Shown here: piece by piece, positions 25,314 through 34,021 of the stretch
Position numbering within the stretch: position 1 is the stretch's first letter
Layout: every line of letters begins with the position of its first letter
Source: Allobosea sp.
GTDB taxonomy: Bacteria > Pseudomonadota > Alphaproteobacteria > Rhizobiales > Beijerinckiaceae
Reading direction: 5' to 3'
NCBI RefSeq assembly: GCF_017308015.1
Contig: NZ_JAFKFW010000005.1
Coordinates: 62,001 to 126,000 of the forward strand
Length of the DNA: 64,000 nucleotides
Position numbers and translations under genes: made by a program
Notes under the pieces: model-generated
Databases searched by the model: none
What the model was told of the DNA's origin: nothing
Seen by the model: only the letters and a program-made list of their open reading frames with translations

Positions 25314-26885
25314 ATGATCAAAAACGGCCTCGCAAGCTTCTCGCGCCGTGGCGCGCTGGCGCTGGCACTATTGGGCGGCGCGGCACTTTCGGGCATTGCG
25401 CACGCGCAGGAAAAGTCCCTGACGGTCGCGCTGACGGCGGATGCGGTAATCCTGGATCCGCACGCAGCCAACGAGCTGACCGGCAACATCATGTTCTATC
25501 ACTTCTATGATGCGCTGGTCGCGCGCACGCCGGAACTGGGCTTCGAACCGGGTCTCGCGGAAAGTTGGCAGGTGGTCGACGACACGACCTGGATCTTCAA
25601 GCTCCGCAAAGGCGTGAAGTTCCACAACGGCGACGAACTCAAGGCTTCCGACGTCGTCTTTACCTTCGAGCGCCTGAAGAAGGCGCTGATGTCGAACCTC
25701 GTCGCCAACATCGCCTCTTCCCGCGCGATCGACGACTACACCGTCGAGATCAAAACCCCCAAGCCCTACGCCGTGCTGCATATGGCGCTGGCGGAGGTGC
25801 TGATCGTCAGCGAGAAGTACACCAAGGCCACCGGTGACGAGCAGATGGGCCTCAAGCCGATGGGCACGGGCCCTTACAAGCTCGCCGAATGGGTCAAGGA
25901 AGATCGCATCGTGATGGCGGCCCATGCCGATTACTGGCGCGGCAAGCCGAAGATCGACAAGGTCACCTTCAAGCCTATCACCAATCCGGCGACACGCACC
26001 GCGGCCCTGCTCACCGGCGGCGTCGACGTGATCCAGGATCTGTCGGTGCGGGACGTGGCCGGCGTCAAGGCGAACGCCGGCTTCGAGGTGATCACCCGGC
26101 CGAGCCTCCTGAACATGGTGATTGCGATCGACACGCGCGAAAAATCGCCGACCATCGACCTGCCGACCAATCCGATGCGCGACCGGCGCGTGCGCGAGGC
26201 GCTGGTGCGCGCCATCAATGTCGAGGCGATCAGGACCGTGGTGATGAACGGCTTCGCCACGCCGAGCGAGCAATACGTTCCGTCCTCGCATCTGGGCTAC
26301 GTGCCGGGGCTCGATTTTCGCAAGACATATTCCTTCGACCTGGAGAAGGCGCGGGCTCTGATGAAGGAGGCGGGCTTCGAGAAAGGGTTCGCCATGACCC
26401 TCGACACGACAAACAACCGCTACGTCAACGATGGTGCGATCGCGCAGGCGCTGGCCGGCATGTTCGCGCGTATCAATGTCAAGCTGAACCTGAACCTGAT
26501 GCCGCGTTCCAACTTCTTCGGCTACATCCGCGCGCCGTCCGACAAGTCGAGCTTCATCATGAGCGGCTGGGATACACCCTCCGGCGACGCCGGCAACATG
26601 TATTCGACGCTGCTGTACAGCCGCGGCAAGAAGCCGGGCTTCGGCCAGGCCAATCGCGGTGCGTTCAGTAACGAGGAATTCGACGGCTGGATCGACAAGG
26701 CCGACGCCACTGCGGACATCAAGCAGCGCCATGCCTTCCTGCAGGAGGCGACCAAGGTCGCGACTCGCGAGATTCCGATGATCCCGCTGCACTACGAGCA
26801 GGACATCTACGCGGCCAAGAAGGGCATCAAGGTGGTGCCGCGCATGGACAAGTTCATCTGGGCCTATGAGATGGACGTCAACTGA
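25314..26885 (+). CDS. Peptide/nickel-type ABC transporter substrate-binding protein
   Basis: A 523-residue SBP_bac_5 binding protein. The leader runs SRRGALALALLGGAALSGIAHAQ; the two arginines before the hydrophobic core could allow Tat export, but the motif is incomplete. Mature landmarks are VALTADAVILDPHAANELTGN, FKLRKGVKFHNGDELKASDVVFTFERL and PMGTGPYKLAEW. ATG at 25314 is supported by AGGGAG at 25301-25306. It belongs to a full Dpp-type set. The facing hydantoinase cluster suggests a peptide-like or cyclic-amide compound as ligand. Confidence 0.9.
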   Translation: MIKNGLASFSRRGALALALLGGAALSGIAHAQEKSLTVALTADAVILDPHAANELTGNIMFYHFYDALVARTPELGFEPGLAESWQVVDDTTWIFKLRKGVKFHNGDELKASDVVFTFERLKKALMSNLVANIASSRAIDDYTVEIKTPKPYAVLHMALAEVLIVSEKYTKATGDEQMGLKPMGTGPYKLAEWVKEDRIVMAAHADYWRGKPKIDKVTFKPITNPATRTAALLTGGVDVIQDLSVRDVAGVKANAGFEVITRPSLLNMVIAIDTREKSPTIDLPTNPMRDRRVREALVRAINVEAIRTVVMNGFATPSEQYVPSSHLGYVPGLDFRKTYSFDLEKARALMKEAGFEKGFAMTLDTTNNRYVNDGAIAQALAGMFARINVKLNLNLMPRSNFFGYIRAPSDKSSFIMSGWDTPSGDAGNMYSTLLYSRGKKPGFGQANRGAFSNEEFDGWIDKADATADIKQRHAFLQEATKVATREIPMIPLHYEQDIYAAKKGIKVVPRMDKFIWAYEMDVN

Positions 26886-26912
26886 CGTTCGCCAGCACCC
26901 GCTCCCGACATG

Positions 26913-26934
26913 CCGGCCGGCCCGCCACGGCCGG
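26913..26934 (+). other. Short hairpin after the binding-protein gene
   Basis: CCGGCC / GGCCGG, 6 bp with a 10-base loop, in the 100-bp gap between binding-protein and permease genes. It is weaker than the hairpins at 22121 and 61121 but in the same operon position, so it may lower readthrough into the permeases. Confidence 0.35.
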
Positions 26935-26985
26935 TCCCTCATGGCGGCCGCGCCCGTGGCTCGCCGCGCCTGAAGGTTCGCCCTC

Positions 26986-27951
26986 GTGCTAGGCTATCTG
27001 CTCAAGCGACTGATCCAGATGATCGTGGTCCTCTGGGCCGTGTCCGTGCTCGTGTTCGTGATGATGAGCTTCACGGGCGACCCGACCTACATGATGGTTC
27101 CGCTCGACGCGACCGAGGAGCAGATCGAGCAGGCGCGAAGGCTGCTCGGGCTCCACGACAGCCATCTCGTCCAGTACTGGCGCTTCCTGTCGAGCCTGGC
27201 GCAAGGCGATTTCGGCCGCTCCTTCGTATTTCGGCAACCTGCGATGCAGCTCATCCTCGAGCGCCTGCCGGCGACTCTCGAGATCGTCTCCCTCGCCATG
27301 GCGTTCGCTCTCGTGCTGGCGATCCCGCTCGGCGTCTACGCCGGCGCCAACCCGCAGCGCGCCGGCAGCCGCGCCGTGATGGCGGGCTCGCTCGTCGGTA
27401 TCTCGCTGCCGGGCTTCTGGCTCGGGATGGTACTGATCTTCGTCTTCGCAGTGAAGCTCCAGTTCTTCCCCTCGTCCGGGCGTGGACCGACGCAGGAATG
27501 GCTCGGCCTGCGGGTCAGCTTCCTCAGCTGGGAGGGCCTGCGCCATCTCATCCTGCCCGCGCTGACGCTTTCGGTCGGCACGCTCGCCATCCTGATGCGC
27601 ATTATCCGCGCGGAGATGATGGAGGTGATGAAGCAGGACTTCATCAAGTTCGCCCGCGCCAAGGGCACCGACAGGCGGGGCGTGCTCTTCAAGCACGGGC
27701 TCAAGAATGCCCTTATCCCGCTCATAACCGTATTCGGCCTGATGCTGGGCGATCTCATCGCCTTCGCGACGCTGACCGAGACGATCTTCGCCTGGCCCGG
27801 CATCGGAAAGCTCCTGGTCGACTCGATCTATCGCGGCGATCGGCCGGTGATCGTCGTCTATCTGATGTTCGTCGCCTTCATGTTCGTCGTCGTGAACTTC
27901 ATCGTCGACATGCTCTATGCGCTCGTCGATCCGCGCATCAAGATCAAGTGA
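26986..27951 (+). CDS. Peptide-type ABC transporter permease (DppB-like)
   Basis: A 321-residue permease starting at GTG (VLGYLLKRLIQMIVVLWAVSV, the family opening). The cytoplasmic docking loop KFARAKGTDRRGVLFKHGLKNALIP is clear, and the protein ends with the usual ALVDPRIKIK. Six helices are expected. It pairs with the permease that starts 10 bases after its stop. Confidence 0.92.
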   Translation: MLGYLLKRLIQMIVVLWAVSVLVFVMMSFTGDPTYMMVPLDATEEQIEQARRLLGLHDSHLVQYWRFLSSLAQGDFGRSFVFRQPAMQLILERLPATLEIVSLAMAFALVLAIPLGVYAGANPQRAGSRAVMAGSLVGISLPGFWLGMVLIFVFAVKLQFFPSSGRGPTQEWLGLRVSFLSWEGLRHLILPALTLSVGTLAILMRIIRAEMMEVMKQDFIKFARAKGTDRRGVLFKHGLKNALIPLITVFGLMLGDLIAFATLTETIFAWPGIGKLLVDSIYRGDRPVIVVYLMFVAFMFVVVNFIVDMLYALVDPRIKIK

Positions 27952-27961
27952 AGCCTCCCGG

Positions 27962-28855
27962 ATGAACGCGGTCTCATCTTCCGTCTCACGTTTCGCTGCC
28001 TCGGAATTCTTCCACAACTTCCGGCGCAACAGCTCCGCCATCCTGGGGAGCGTGATCGTTGCAATGTTCATGGCGATGATCACGATCGGCCCCTGGCTCG
28101 TCGCCCAGGACCCCTATGACGTCGCCCAGCTCGAGCTGATGGATTCGTTCAAACCGCCCGCCTGGCTCGACGGCGGAAGCTCGCAATACGTTCTGGGCAC
28201 GGACGGACAGGGGCGGGACGTTCTCGCCAGCATCGTCTACGGCAGCCGCATCTCGCTGTTCATCGGGCTCGCAGCAATGCTGGGCTCCTGCCTGCTCGGC
28301 ACCACCCTCGGACTTCTCGCGGGCTTCTACGGCGGCAGGCTCGACAGCCTCATCATGCGGATCGCCGATATCCAGCTCTCGTTTCCCTCGGTGCTCACTG
28401 CTCTCTTCCTGATGTCGGCCTTCGGCACCGGCGTCGACAAGGTGCTGATCGCGCTCATCTCGGTGGGCTGGGTCGTCTACGCACGGATCGTACGCGGCTC
28501 GACGCTCCGGGAAGCGCAGAAGGAATACGTCCAGGCCGCGCGGGTGTCGGGCTTGCCGAACCGCAAGATCATCCTGCGCCATGTCCTGCCCAATGTGCTG
28601 ACGCCGCTGATCGTGGTGGCGACGATCCAGGTCGGCACGTTCATCCTGATCGAGGCGTCGCTCTCCTTCCTCGGTGTGGGCGTGCCCATCACGGAGCCGT
28701 CGCTGGGGCTGCTCATCAAGAACGGGTTCGACGTGCTGTTCTCGGGACTCTGGTGGATTTCGGTATTTCCCGGGCTTTTCATCATGCTGATCGTCTTCGG
28801 TATCAATCTGCTCGGCGACTTCCTGCGCGACGAGCTCAACCCGCGCCTGAAATGA
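27962..28855 (+). CDS. Peptide-type ABC transporter permease (DppC-like)
   Basis: A 297-residue permease. LGTDGQGRDVLASIVYGSRIS is the DppC signature, YVQAARVSGLPNRKIILRHVLPN the docking loop, and [15 protein letters not shown] the closing motif. The ATG at 27962 was chosen because the longer frame runs through the end of the previous gene. Its stop overlaps the ATPase start (ATGA). Confidence 0.92.
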   Translation: MNAVSSSVSRFAASEFFHNFRRNSSAILGSVIVAMFMAMITIGPWLVAQDPYDVAQLELMDSFKPPAWLDGGSSQYVLGTDGQGRDVLASIVYGSRISLFIGLAAMLGSCLLGTTLGLLAGFYGGRLDSLIMRIADIQLSFPSVLTALFLMSAFGTGVDKVLIALISVGWVVYARIVRGSTLREAQKEYVQAARVSGLPNRKIILRHVLPNVLTPLIVVATIQVGTFILIEASLSFLGVGVPITEPSLGLLIKNGFDVLFSGLWWISVFPGLFIMLIVFGINLLGDFLRDELNPRLK

Positions 28856-29871
28856 CCCTGCCCCCGTCCCGCCCCGGCACCGCCCGAACCGACGCCCCCT
28901 CGCCGCTGCTTTCTGTCCGCGGGCTGAAGACGCATTTTCACACCTTCGGAGGGGTGGTGAAGGCGGTCGACGGAGTCGATTTCGACCTGGCACCGGGCGA
29001 GATCCTGGGTCTTGTCGGAGAATCCGGCGGCGGCAAGTCGATGATCGGCTTTTCGATCATGGGTCTGATCGACGCTCCGGGGCGGATCGAAGCCGGCGAA
29101 ATCCGCTTCGAGGGCCAGGATCTGCTGACGCTCGACGAAGCCGGCATGCGCAAGGTGCGCGGCAAGCGTATCGGCATGATCTTCCAGGACCCGATGACGG
29201 CGCTCAACCCGCTCTACACGATCGGCAACCAGCTCGAAGAGATGCTGCGCCTCCACACCGGCCTGCCGGCCGCCGCGCGCCGGGCGCGCTGCATAGAGAT
29301 GCTGCGCGACGTGGGTATCTCCCAGCCGGAGGAGCGGCTCGGCAACTACCCTCACCAGTTTTCGGGCGGGATGCGCCAGCGCGTCGTGATCGCGATCGCG
29401 ATGATCGCCGGCCCCCGCCTGCTGATCGCCGACGAGCCGACGACGGCGCTCGACGTGACCATCCAGGCCCAGCTGTTGCGGCTGATGAAGCGGCAGGTCG
29501 AGCAGACCCGCGCCTCGCTGATCCTCATCACCCACGATCTCGCCGCGGTTTCGCAGATGGCCGACAGGGTGGTCGTGCTCTATTGCGGCCGTATCGTCGA
29601 GCGGGGGCCGACATCACAGCTCATCCGCGGCCCGGCCCATCACTACACGCGCGGACTGCTCGACTCGATCCCCCACGAGGATCGCTCGCAACGTCGGCTG
29701 CACCAGATTCCCGGCTCTGTGCCGAACATCCGCAAGCTGCCCCCCGGCTGCGCGTTTGCGCCGCGCTGCCGCGCGGCTCAGCCGCTGTGCCGCGAGGTGG
29801 AGCCGGTGCTGACGGAGTTCGCGCCAGGCCAGGCCGCCGCCTGCCATTTCCCGCTGGAGGCGAAGCTCTGA
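28852..29871 (+). CDS. Peptide-type ABC transporter ATPase (DppD-like)
   Basis: A 339-residue ATPase. Walker A reads GESGGGKSM (Gly replaces the more common Ser-Gly), the signature is FSGGMRQRV, and Walker B is [12 protein letters not shown] followed by H in LILITHDL. The C-terminal [14 protein letters not shown] cysteine cluster is typical of oligopeptide ATPases. It forms a heterodimer with the next gene's product. Since the importer at 12180 lacks an ATPase, this pair could serve both; that is speculation. Confidence 0.93.
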   Translation: MTLPPSRPGTARTDAPSPLLSVRGLKTHFHTFGGVVKAVDGVDFDLAPGEILGLVGESGGGKSMIGFSIMGLIDAPGRIEAGEIRFEGQDLLTLDEAGMRKVRGKRIGMIFQDPMTALNPLYTIGNQLEEMLRLHTGLPAAARRARCIEMLRDVGISQPEERLGNYPHQFSGGMRQRVVIAIAMIAGPRLLIADEPTTALDVTIQAQLLRLMKRQVEQTRASLILITHDLAAVSQMADRVVVLYCGRIVERGPTSQLIRGPAHHYTRGLLDSIPHEDRSQRRLHQIPGSVPNIRKLPPGCAFAPRCRAAQPLCREVEPVLTEFAPGQAAACHFPLEAKL

Positions 29872-30902
29872 TGGCGCCACTGCTGCAGGTTTCCGATCTC
29901 GAACAGCGCTTCGACGCGAGCGGCGGTTTCTTCGACCGCCTGCGCCTGCGCAACGGCCGGATCACGGCGCCGCGGCGCATCGTGCACGCGGTCAACGGCG
30001 TGAGTCTGACCATCGAACGCGGCGAAGTACTCGGCATCGTCGGCGAGAGCGGCTGCGGGAAGTCGACGCTCGCCAAGACGGTGATCAAGCTCCATGAGCC
30101 GACGGCGGGAGCCATCGTGCTCGACGGCGAGGACATCACCCGCCACGACTTCACCCGCATGCGGCCGATCCGCAGCAAGATGCAGATGATCTTCCAGGAT
30201 CCCTATGCCTCGCTGAACCCGCGCCAGCGCGTGGCGGACATCGTGATGGAGCCCTATCTCGAGAACGCGCCGGGCAGGACGCGCGACGTCCGTGAGCGGG
30301 CCCTCGCGCTGCTGGCCAAGGTCGGCCTCGGCCCCGAGCACGCCGACCGCTATCCGCATCAGTTCTCCGGTGGTCAGCGCCAGCGCATCGGGATCGCGCG
30401 TGCGCTGTCGGTCGAGCCACAGCTCATCATCGCCGATGAACCGGTTTCGGCGCTCGATGTCTCGATCCAGGCCCAGATCCTCAACCTGATGATGGATCTC
30501 AAGGACGAGATGGGTTTCTCCTATCTCTTCATCACCCATGACCTCTCGGTCGTGCGCCATATCAGCGATCGGATCGGCGTGATGTATCTCGGCTTCATGG
30601 TCGAGACCGGCCCCACCGAGGCGATATTCGAAAACCCGAAACATCCCTATACCCGCGCACTGCTGGCCGCGGCGCCGGTTCTTGGCGAGCCGCTCGCGGC
30701 CGCTGCCGAGGAGATCAAGGGAGAGGTGCCAAGCGCGCTCAACCTGCCCACGGGCTGCTGCTTTCGCACCCGCTGCCCCCTCGCCTTCGACCGCTGCGCG
30801 CTGGAACGGCCGATCCTGCGGTCGCAGGTGGGCGGGCAGTCCGTCGCCTGCCATCTCCACGACGCCACGGCGCTCGCCGCCTCCACGGATACCCATCCAT
30901 GA
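29871..30902 (+). CDS. Peptide-type ABC transporter ATPase (DppF-like)
   Basis: A 343-residue ATPase starting in a TGATG overlap. It has Walker A GESGCGKSTLAK, signature FSGGQRQRIGIARAL, Walker B LIIADEPVSALDVS, and the C-terminal CFRTRCPLAFDRC cluster. It completes the importer. Its stop overlaps the ATG of the next gene, an unusual leaderless binding-protein homologue. Confidence 0.93.
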   Translation: MAPLLQVSDLEQRFDASGGFFDRLRLRNGRITAPRRIVHAVNGVSLTIERGEVLGIVGESGCGKSTLAKTVIKLHEPTAGAIVLDGEDITRHDFTRMRPIRSKMQMIFQDPYASLNPRQRVADIVMEPYLENAPGRTRDVRERALALLAKVGLGPEHADRYPHQFSGGQRQRIGIARALSVEPQLIIADEPVSALDVSIQAQILNLMMDLKDEMGFSYLFITHDLSVVRHISDRIGVMYLGFMVETGPTEAIFENPKHPYTRALLAAAPVLGEPLAAAAEEIKGEVPSALNLPTGCCFRTRCPLAFDRCALERPILRSQVGGQSVACHLHDATALAASTDTHP

Positions 30903-32344
30903 CCACGGTCACGATCAGCCAGTCCCGGATCGCCCTCGACGATCCCCACGCCTGCACCGACGCCAACGACGTTCTGACCGTCTTCGGTGCCTTGTTCGAC
31001 ACGCTGGTGCGGCGCATGCCAGGGGGTGGTTACGGGCCGTCGCTGGCCACGCGCTGGTCGATGTCGGAGGATGCTCGGCGCTTCACGTTCCGCCTGCGCG
31101 AGGGCGTGACCTTCCACGATGGCGAGCCTTGCGATGCGAACGCGGTGCGTTATGCGCTGCTGAGGATGGCGCGGCCGGACATGGGCGCGACGCTCGGGGC
31201 GCCGGGCGTCTATGCGCAATATCTCGCCGGGATGACGGTCGAGGTGCTCGGGTGTCACGAGATCGCGCTGACGTTGGCTGAACCGCTCGCCGATCTGTTC
31301 GACATTCTCGCCTACGGGCACATCGTCTCTCCCGCCGCAATCGAGGCAGCCGGCGAGGATCTCGTAAAACGGGCAGTGGGAACCGGTCCCTACAGGCTCG
31401 AGCGCTACGTTCCCGGCGAGCGGATCGAAGCCGTCGCCAATCCGGATCATTTCGACGGCGCCCCCACTTTCAGGCGCATCGCCTGGGTCAAGGGCGAGAC
31501 GGCACCGGCCCGCGCCGAGGCGCTGCTGGACGGCTCTGCCGATATCGCCAACGGACTGCCCCACTCTGCGCAATCGGCGCTCTCCGCGCCCGCCTTCACG
31601 ATACAGGACTACCTGGCGCCGACGGCGCTGATCATGATGTTCAACGCCGCCGGGGGGCCTGCGAGCGATCCGCGCGTACGGCTGGCGCTCAATCTCGCAA
31701 TCGACCGGGAGGCGCTCGTTTCCGGCGTGCTCGGGGGAGCCGGTCAGTCATTGCACGGCTTCGTCAGCCCCGTGCATTACGGGGCCGACCCCGAGGCGCA
31801 GCCCTTCGCGCGCGACGTGGCAAGGGCGAGGCGGCTCCTGCGCGAGGCCGGCCACGGCGAGGGCTTCACGCTTCAGCTCTACTGCCCGACGCGGTTGCCG
31901 GACGAGGCAGAGGCGCTTGCCGGCGCGGTCGCGACGCAGCTTGCGGAGATCGGGGTGCGCTTCGAGCGCCACACGGAGCCCGACCGCGTCCACTACGCCA
32001 ATCAGGTCCGCCGGAAGGCCATCCACGACCTCTGCATCTTCGACTCGAGCCCGATGAGCGTCTTCCGCGTTCTGCACGAGAAGATCGATTCCCGTGTCCG
32101 TGGCTCATGGTGGGAAGGCTACGCCAACCCGGCCGTCGAACGCCTGATCGACCAGGCGCGCGCGACGGTGTCACCCGAAGCGCGTCAGGAGCTCTACCGG
32201 CAGTGTTACCGGCTGCTGCTGCAGGACCCGCCCTGGCTCTATCTCTACAACCATCGCCGGGTGATCGGCCTGCGCGGCGACCATCCTGGCTGGCGGATGC
32301 ACACCGACGGCGTGCTCGACGTTCGCACCCTTCCGCCGCTCTGA
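30899..32344 (+). CDS. SBP_bac_5-fold protein without a signal peptide
   Basis: A 481-residue homologue of oligopeptide-binding proteins: TFRLREGVTFHDGEPCDANAVRYAL and AVGTGPYRLERY are the usual motifs, and the fold continues to the C-terminus. Unlike normal members it begins directly with the domain (MTTVTISQSRIALDDP) and has no hydrophobic leader. The start cannot be moved upstream without entering the ATPase gene, to which it is coupled by ATGA. It should therefore stay in the cytoplasm, perhaps as a ligand sensor or carrier, unless exported by an unknown route. Confidence 0.85.
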   Translation: MTTVTISQSRIALDDPHACTDANDVLTVFGALFDTLVRRMPGGGYGPSLATRWSMSEDARRFTFRLREGVTFHDGEPCDANAVRYALLRMARPDMGATLGAPGVYAQYLAGMTVEVLGCHEIALTLAEPLADLFDILAYGHIVSPAAIEAAGEDLVKRAVGTGPYRLERYVPGERIEAVANPDHFDGAPTFRRIAWVKGETAPARAEALLDGSADIANGLPHSAQSALSAPAFTIQDYLAPTALIMMFNAAGGPASDPRVRLALNLAIDREALVSGVLGGAGQSLHGFVSPVHYGADPEAQPFARDVARARRLLREAGHGEGFTLQLYCPTRLPDEAEALAGAVATQLAEIGVRFERHTEPDRVHYANQVRRKAIHDLCIFDSSPMSVFRVLHEKIDSRVRGSWWEGYANPAVERLIDQARATVSPEARQELYRQCYRLLLQDPPWLYLYNHRRVIGLRGDHPGWRMHTDGVLDVRTLPPL

Positions 32345-32380
32345 GCCTGCGCCCGGAGCGGCGGAGCGGCACTCCCCGAT

Positions 32381-33310
32381 CTACGCGAGAGCCGCCAGGC
32401 GCCGCTCCTGGCGCACGATCAGCCGGTCGATGTCGGCGAGGTCTCCGGGCGAAAGCCTGCCAGCCGGCGCGCGCAGCGCCGCCGAGGCGATGACCCCGCG
32501 CCGTGCCAGAATGTGCTTCCTGATCTGCAGACCGAAGCCGGGCTGGAGTTCGTAGCGGGCCAGCGGCAGATAAGCGTCGAAGAGATCGTGCGCGCGCTCG
32601 ACATCGCCCGCCGCATGAGCCTTGCAGACATCGACCATCATCTCGGGATAGGCGAAGCCGGTCATGGCTCCGTCGGCCCCGCGGCTGAGTTCTTCAGGCA
32701 GGAAAACTCCGCCATTGCCGCACAGGATGGAAATACGGCGGCCTCCGTCACGATCGCTCGCCACGCGCAGGGCGCCGATCTTGTTGAGCCCCGGCCAGTC
32801 TTCGTGCTTGAGCATGACGCAGCTCGGCAAGGCTTTGACGATGCGCAGGATCAGCGAGGCCGAGATCTGCACGCCTGTCGCCAGCGGATAGTCTTGCAGC
32901 ACGAAGGGAGTATCGCCGAGCATCGCGGCGGCCGTCTCGAAATAGGCGTAGATCTGGTCGTCCGTCCTGAGGGCTGACGGGGGAGCGATCATGACTCCCG
33001 AGGCGCCGGCGTCCATGACCTGGTCGCTCAGCTCCTTCATCGGCGCAAAGCCCGGGGCGGAAACGCCGACCACGACCGGCACCCGGCCAGAAACCCGCGC
33101 CAGCACCTGCTTGACGACGGCAAGCGATTCGGCGGCGGTGAGCTTGGGCGCCTCGCCCATCATGCCGAGCAGCGTAAGACCCGCCGCGCCCTTGTCGAGA
33201 TAAAAATCGACCATTGAATCGAGGCTGGCGGAATCGATCGCGCCCTGGTCGGTGAACGGGGTGACCGCGATGACGTAGACGCCGGACGCGGCTTCATTGA
33301 TGAGTGCCAT
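32381..33310 (-). CDS. Dihydrodipicolinate-synthase-family (DapA/NAL) aldolase or lyase
   Basis: A 309-residue class I aldolase-like TIM barrel. GVYVIAVTPFTDQGAIDSAS starts the family; GLTLLGMMGEAPKLTAAE holds the substrate loop (normally GTTGE), FVLQDYPLATG the catalytic Tyr, and CVMLKHEDWPG the Schiff-base Lys. The altered GMMGE loop argues against true DapA and for a catabolic aldolase or hydrolyase. The ATG at 33310 lies 31 bp after the racemase stop. It ends the leftward hydantoinase operon. Confidence 0.85.
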   Translation of the reverse strand: MALINEAASGVYVIAVTPFTDQGAIDSASLDSMVDFYLDKGAAGLTLLGMMGEAPKLTAAESLAVVKQVLARVSGRVPVVVGVSAPGFAPMKELSDQVMDAGASGVMIAPPSALRTDDQIYAYFETAAAMLGDTPFVLQDYPLATGVQISASLILRIVKALPSCVMLKHEDWPGLNKIGALRVASDRDGGRRISILCGNGGVFLPEELSRGADGAMTGFAYPEMMVDVCKAHAAGDVERAHDLFDAYLPLARYELQPGFGLQIRKHILARRGVIASAALRAPAGRLSPGDLADIDRLIVRQERRLAALA

Positions 33311-33341
33311 GGAGGTGAGATCTTTCGGGTAGGGAGGAGTG

Positions 33342-34004
33342 TCAGAGATCGGCGAGCAGCACGCGGCCGAGCGCCATCGCGGTCGCGGCCTGGGTCGGCT
33401 CGACCACCGGGATGCCGAGTTCGCCCTGGAGGCGCCGGCGGTAGCGGGCCATGCCCGCGCAGCCCATGACGATGACGTCCGCACCATGGCCGTCCCGTAA
33501 CGACCGGCCGGTCGCGAGCATTCGCTCATAGGTTCGCGCCTCGTCGGCGAGTTCGGTCACGCCGAGGCCGATCGAGAGATCGCCCGCGAAGCGCGCCATC
33601 ACGCCCATCGCGCCGAAATAGCGCAGGTGGCGGGGAATCGAGGTCGGCAGGATCGCGATGACGCCGAAACGCTGGCCAAGGGTCAGCGCGGTCAGGACGC
33701 CCGCCTCCGCGATACCGAAGACCGGGCGCCGGCTCTGCTCGCGCAGGGCATGCAGGCCAGGATCACTGAAACACGCGACGACGAAGGCCGAAGCGTCTTC
33801 CTCGAGCTCCTTCGCCCGGCTCAGGAGAGGGCCGATGACCCCGTCGACATCGCGCTGGCTCTGTATGCCCGCAGGCCCCTCCGGCAGCGTCAGGCAGGCG
33901 ATCTGTGGCCCCTGCGCGGTGCGCAACGGCTCGACGGCCTGATTGATGGCCTCGGTTACCGACGTCGAGGAATTGGGATTTATGACAAAGATTGTGCGGC
34001 TCAT
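33342..34004 (-). CDS. Asp/Glu/hydantoin racemase family protein
   Basis: A 220-residue racemase of the HyuE type. The INPNSSTSVTEAI opening, the first catalytic cysteine in FVVACFSDPGL and the second in VIVMGCAGMARY are the two-cysteine machinery that removes and returns the alpha-proton without cofactor. EPTQAATAMA is conserved. The gene lies 17 bp after the hydantoinase, as in classic hydantoin-utilisation operons, so racemisation of a 5-substituted hydantoin or related ring is the likely role. Confidence 0.85.
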   Translation of the reverse strand: MSRTIFVINPNSSTSVTEAINQAVEPLRTAQGPQIACLTLPEGPAGIQSQRDVDGVIGPLLSRAKELEEDASAFVVACFSDPGLHALREQSRRPVFGIAEAGVLTALTLGQRFGVIAILPTSIPRHLRYFGAMGVMARFAGDLSIGLGVTELADEARTYERMLATGRSLRDGHGADVIVMGCAGMARYRRRLQGELGIPVVEPTQAATAMALGRVLLADL

Positions 34005-34021
34005 GCGGAACGCTCCCCGGC

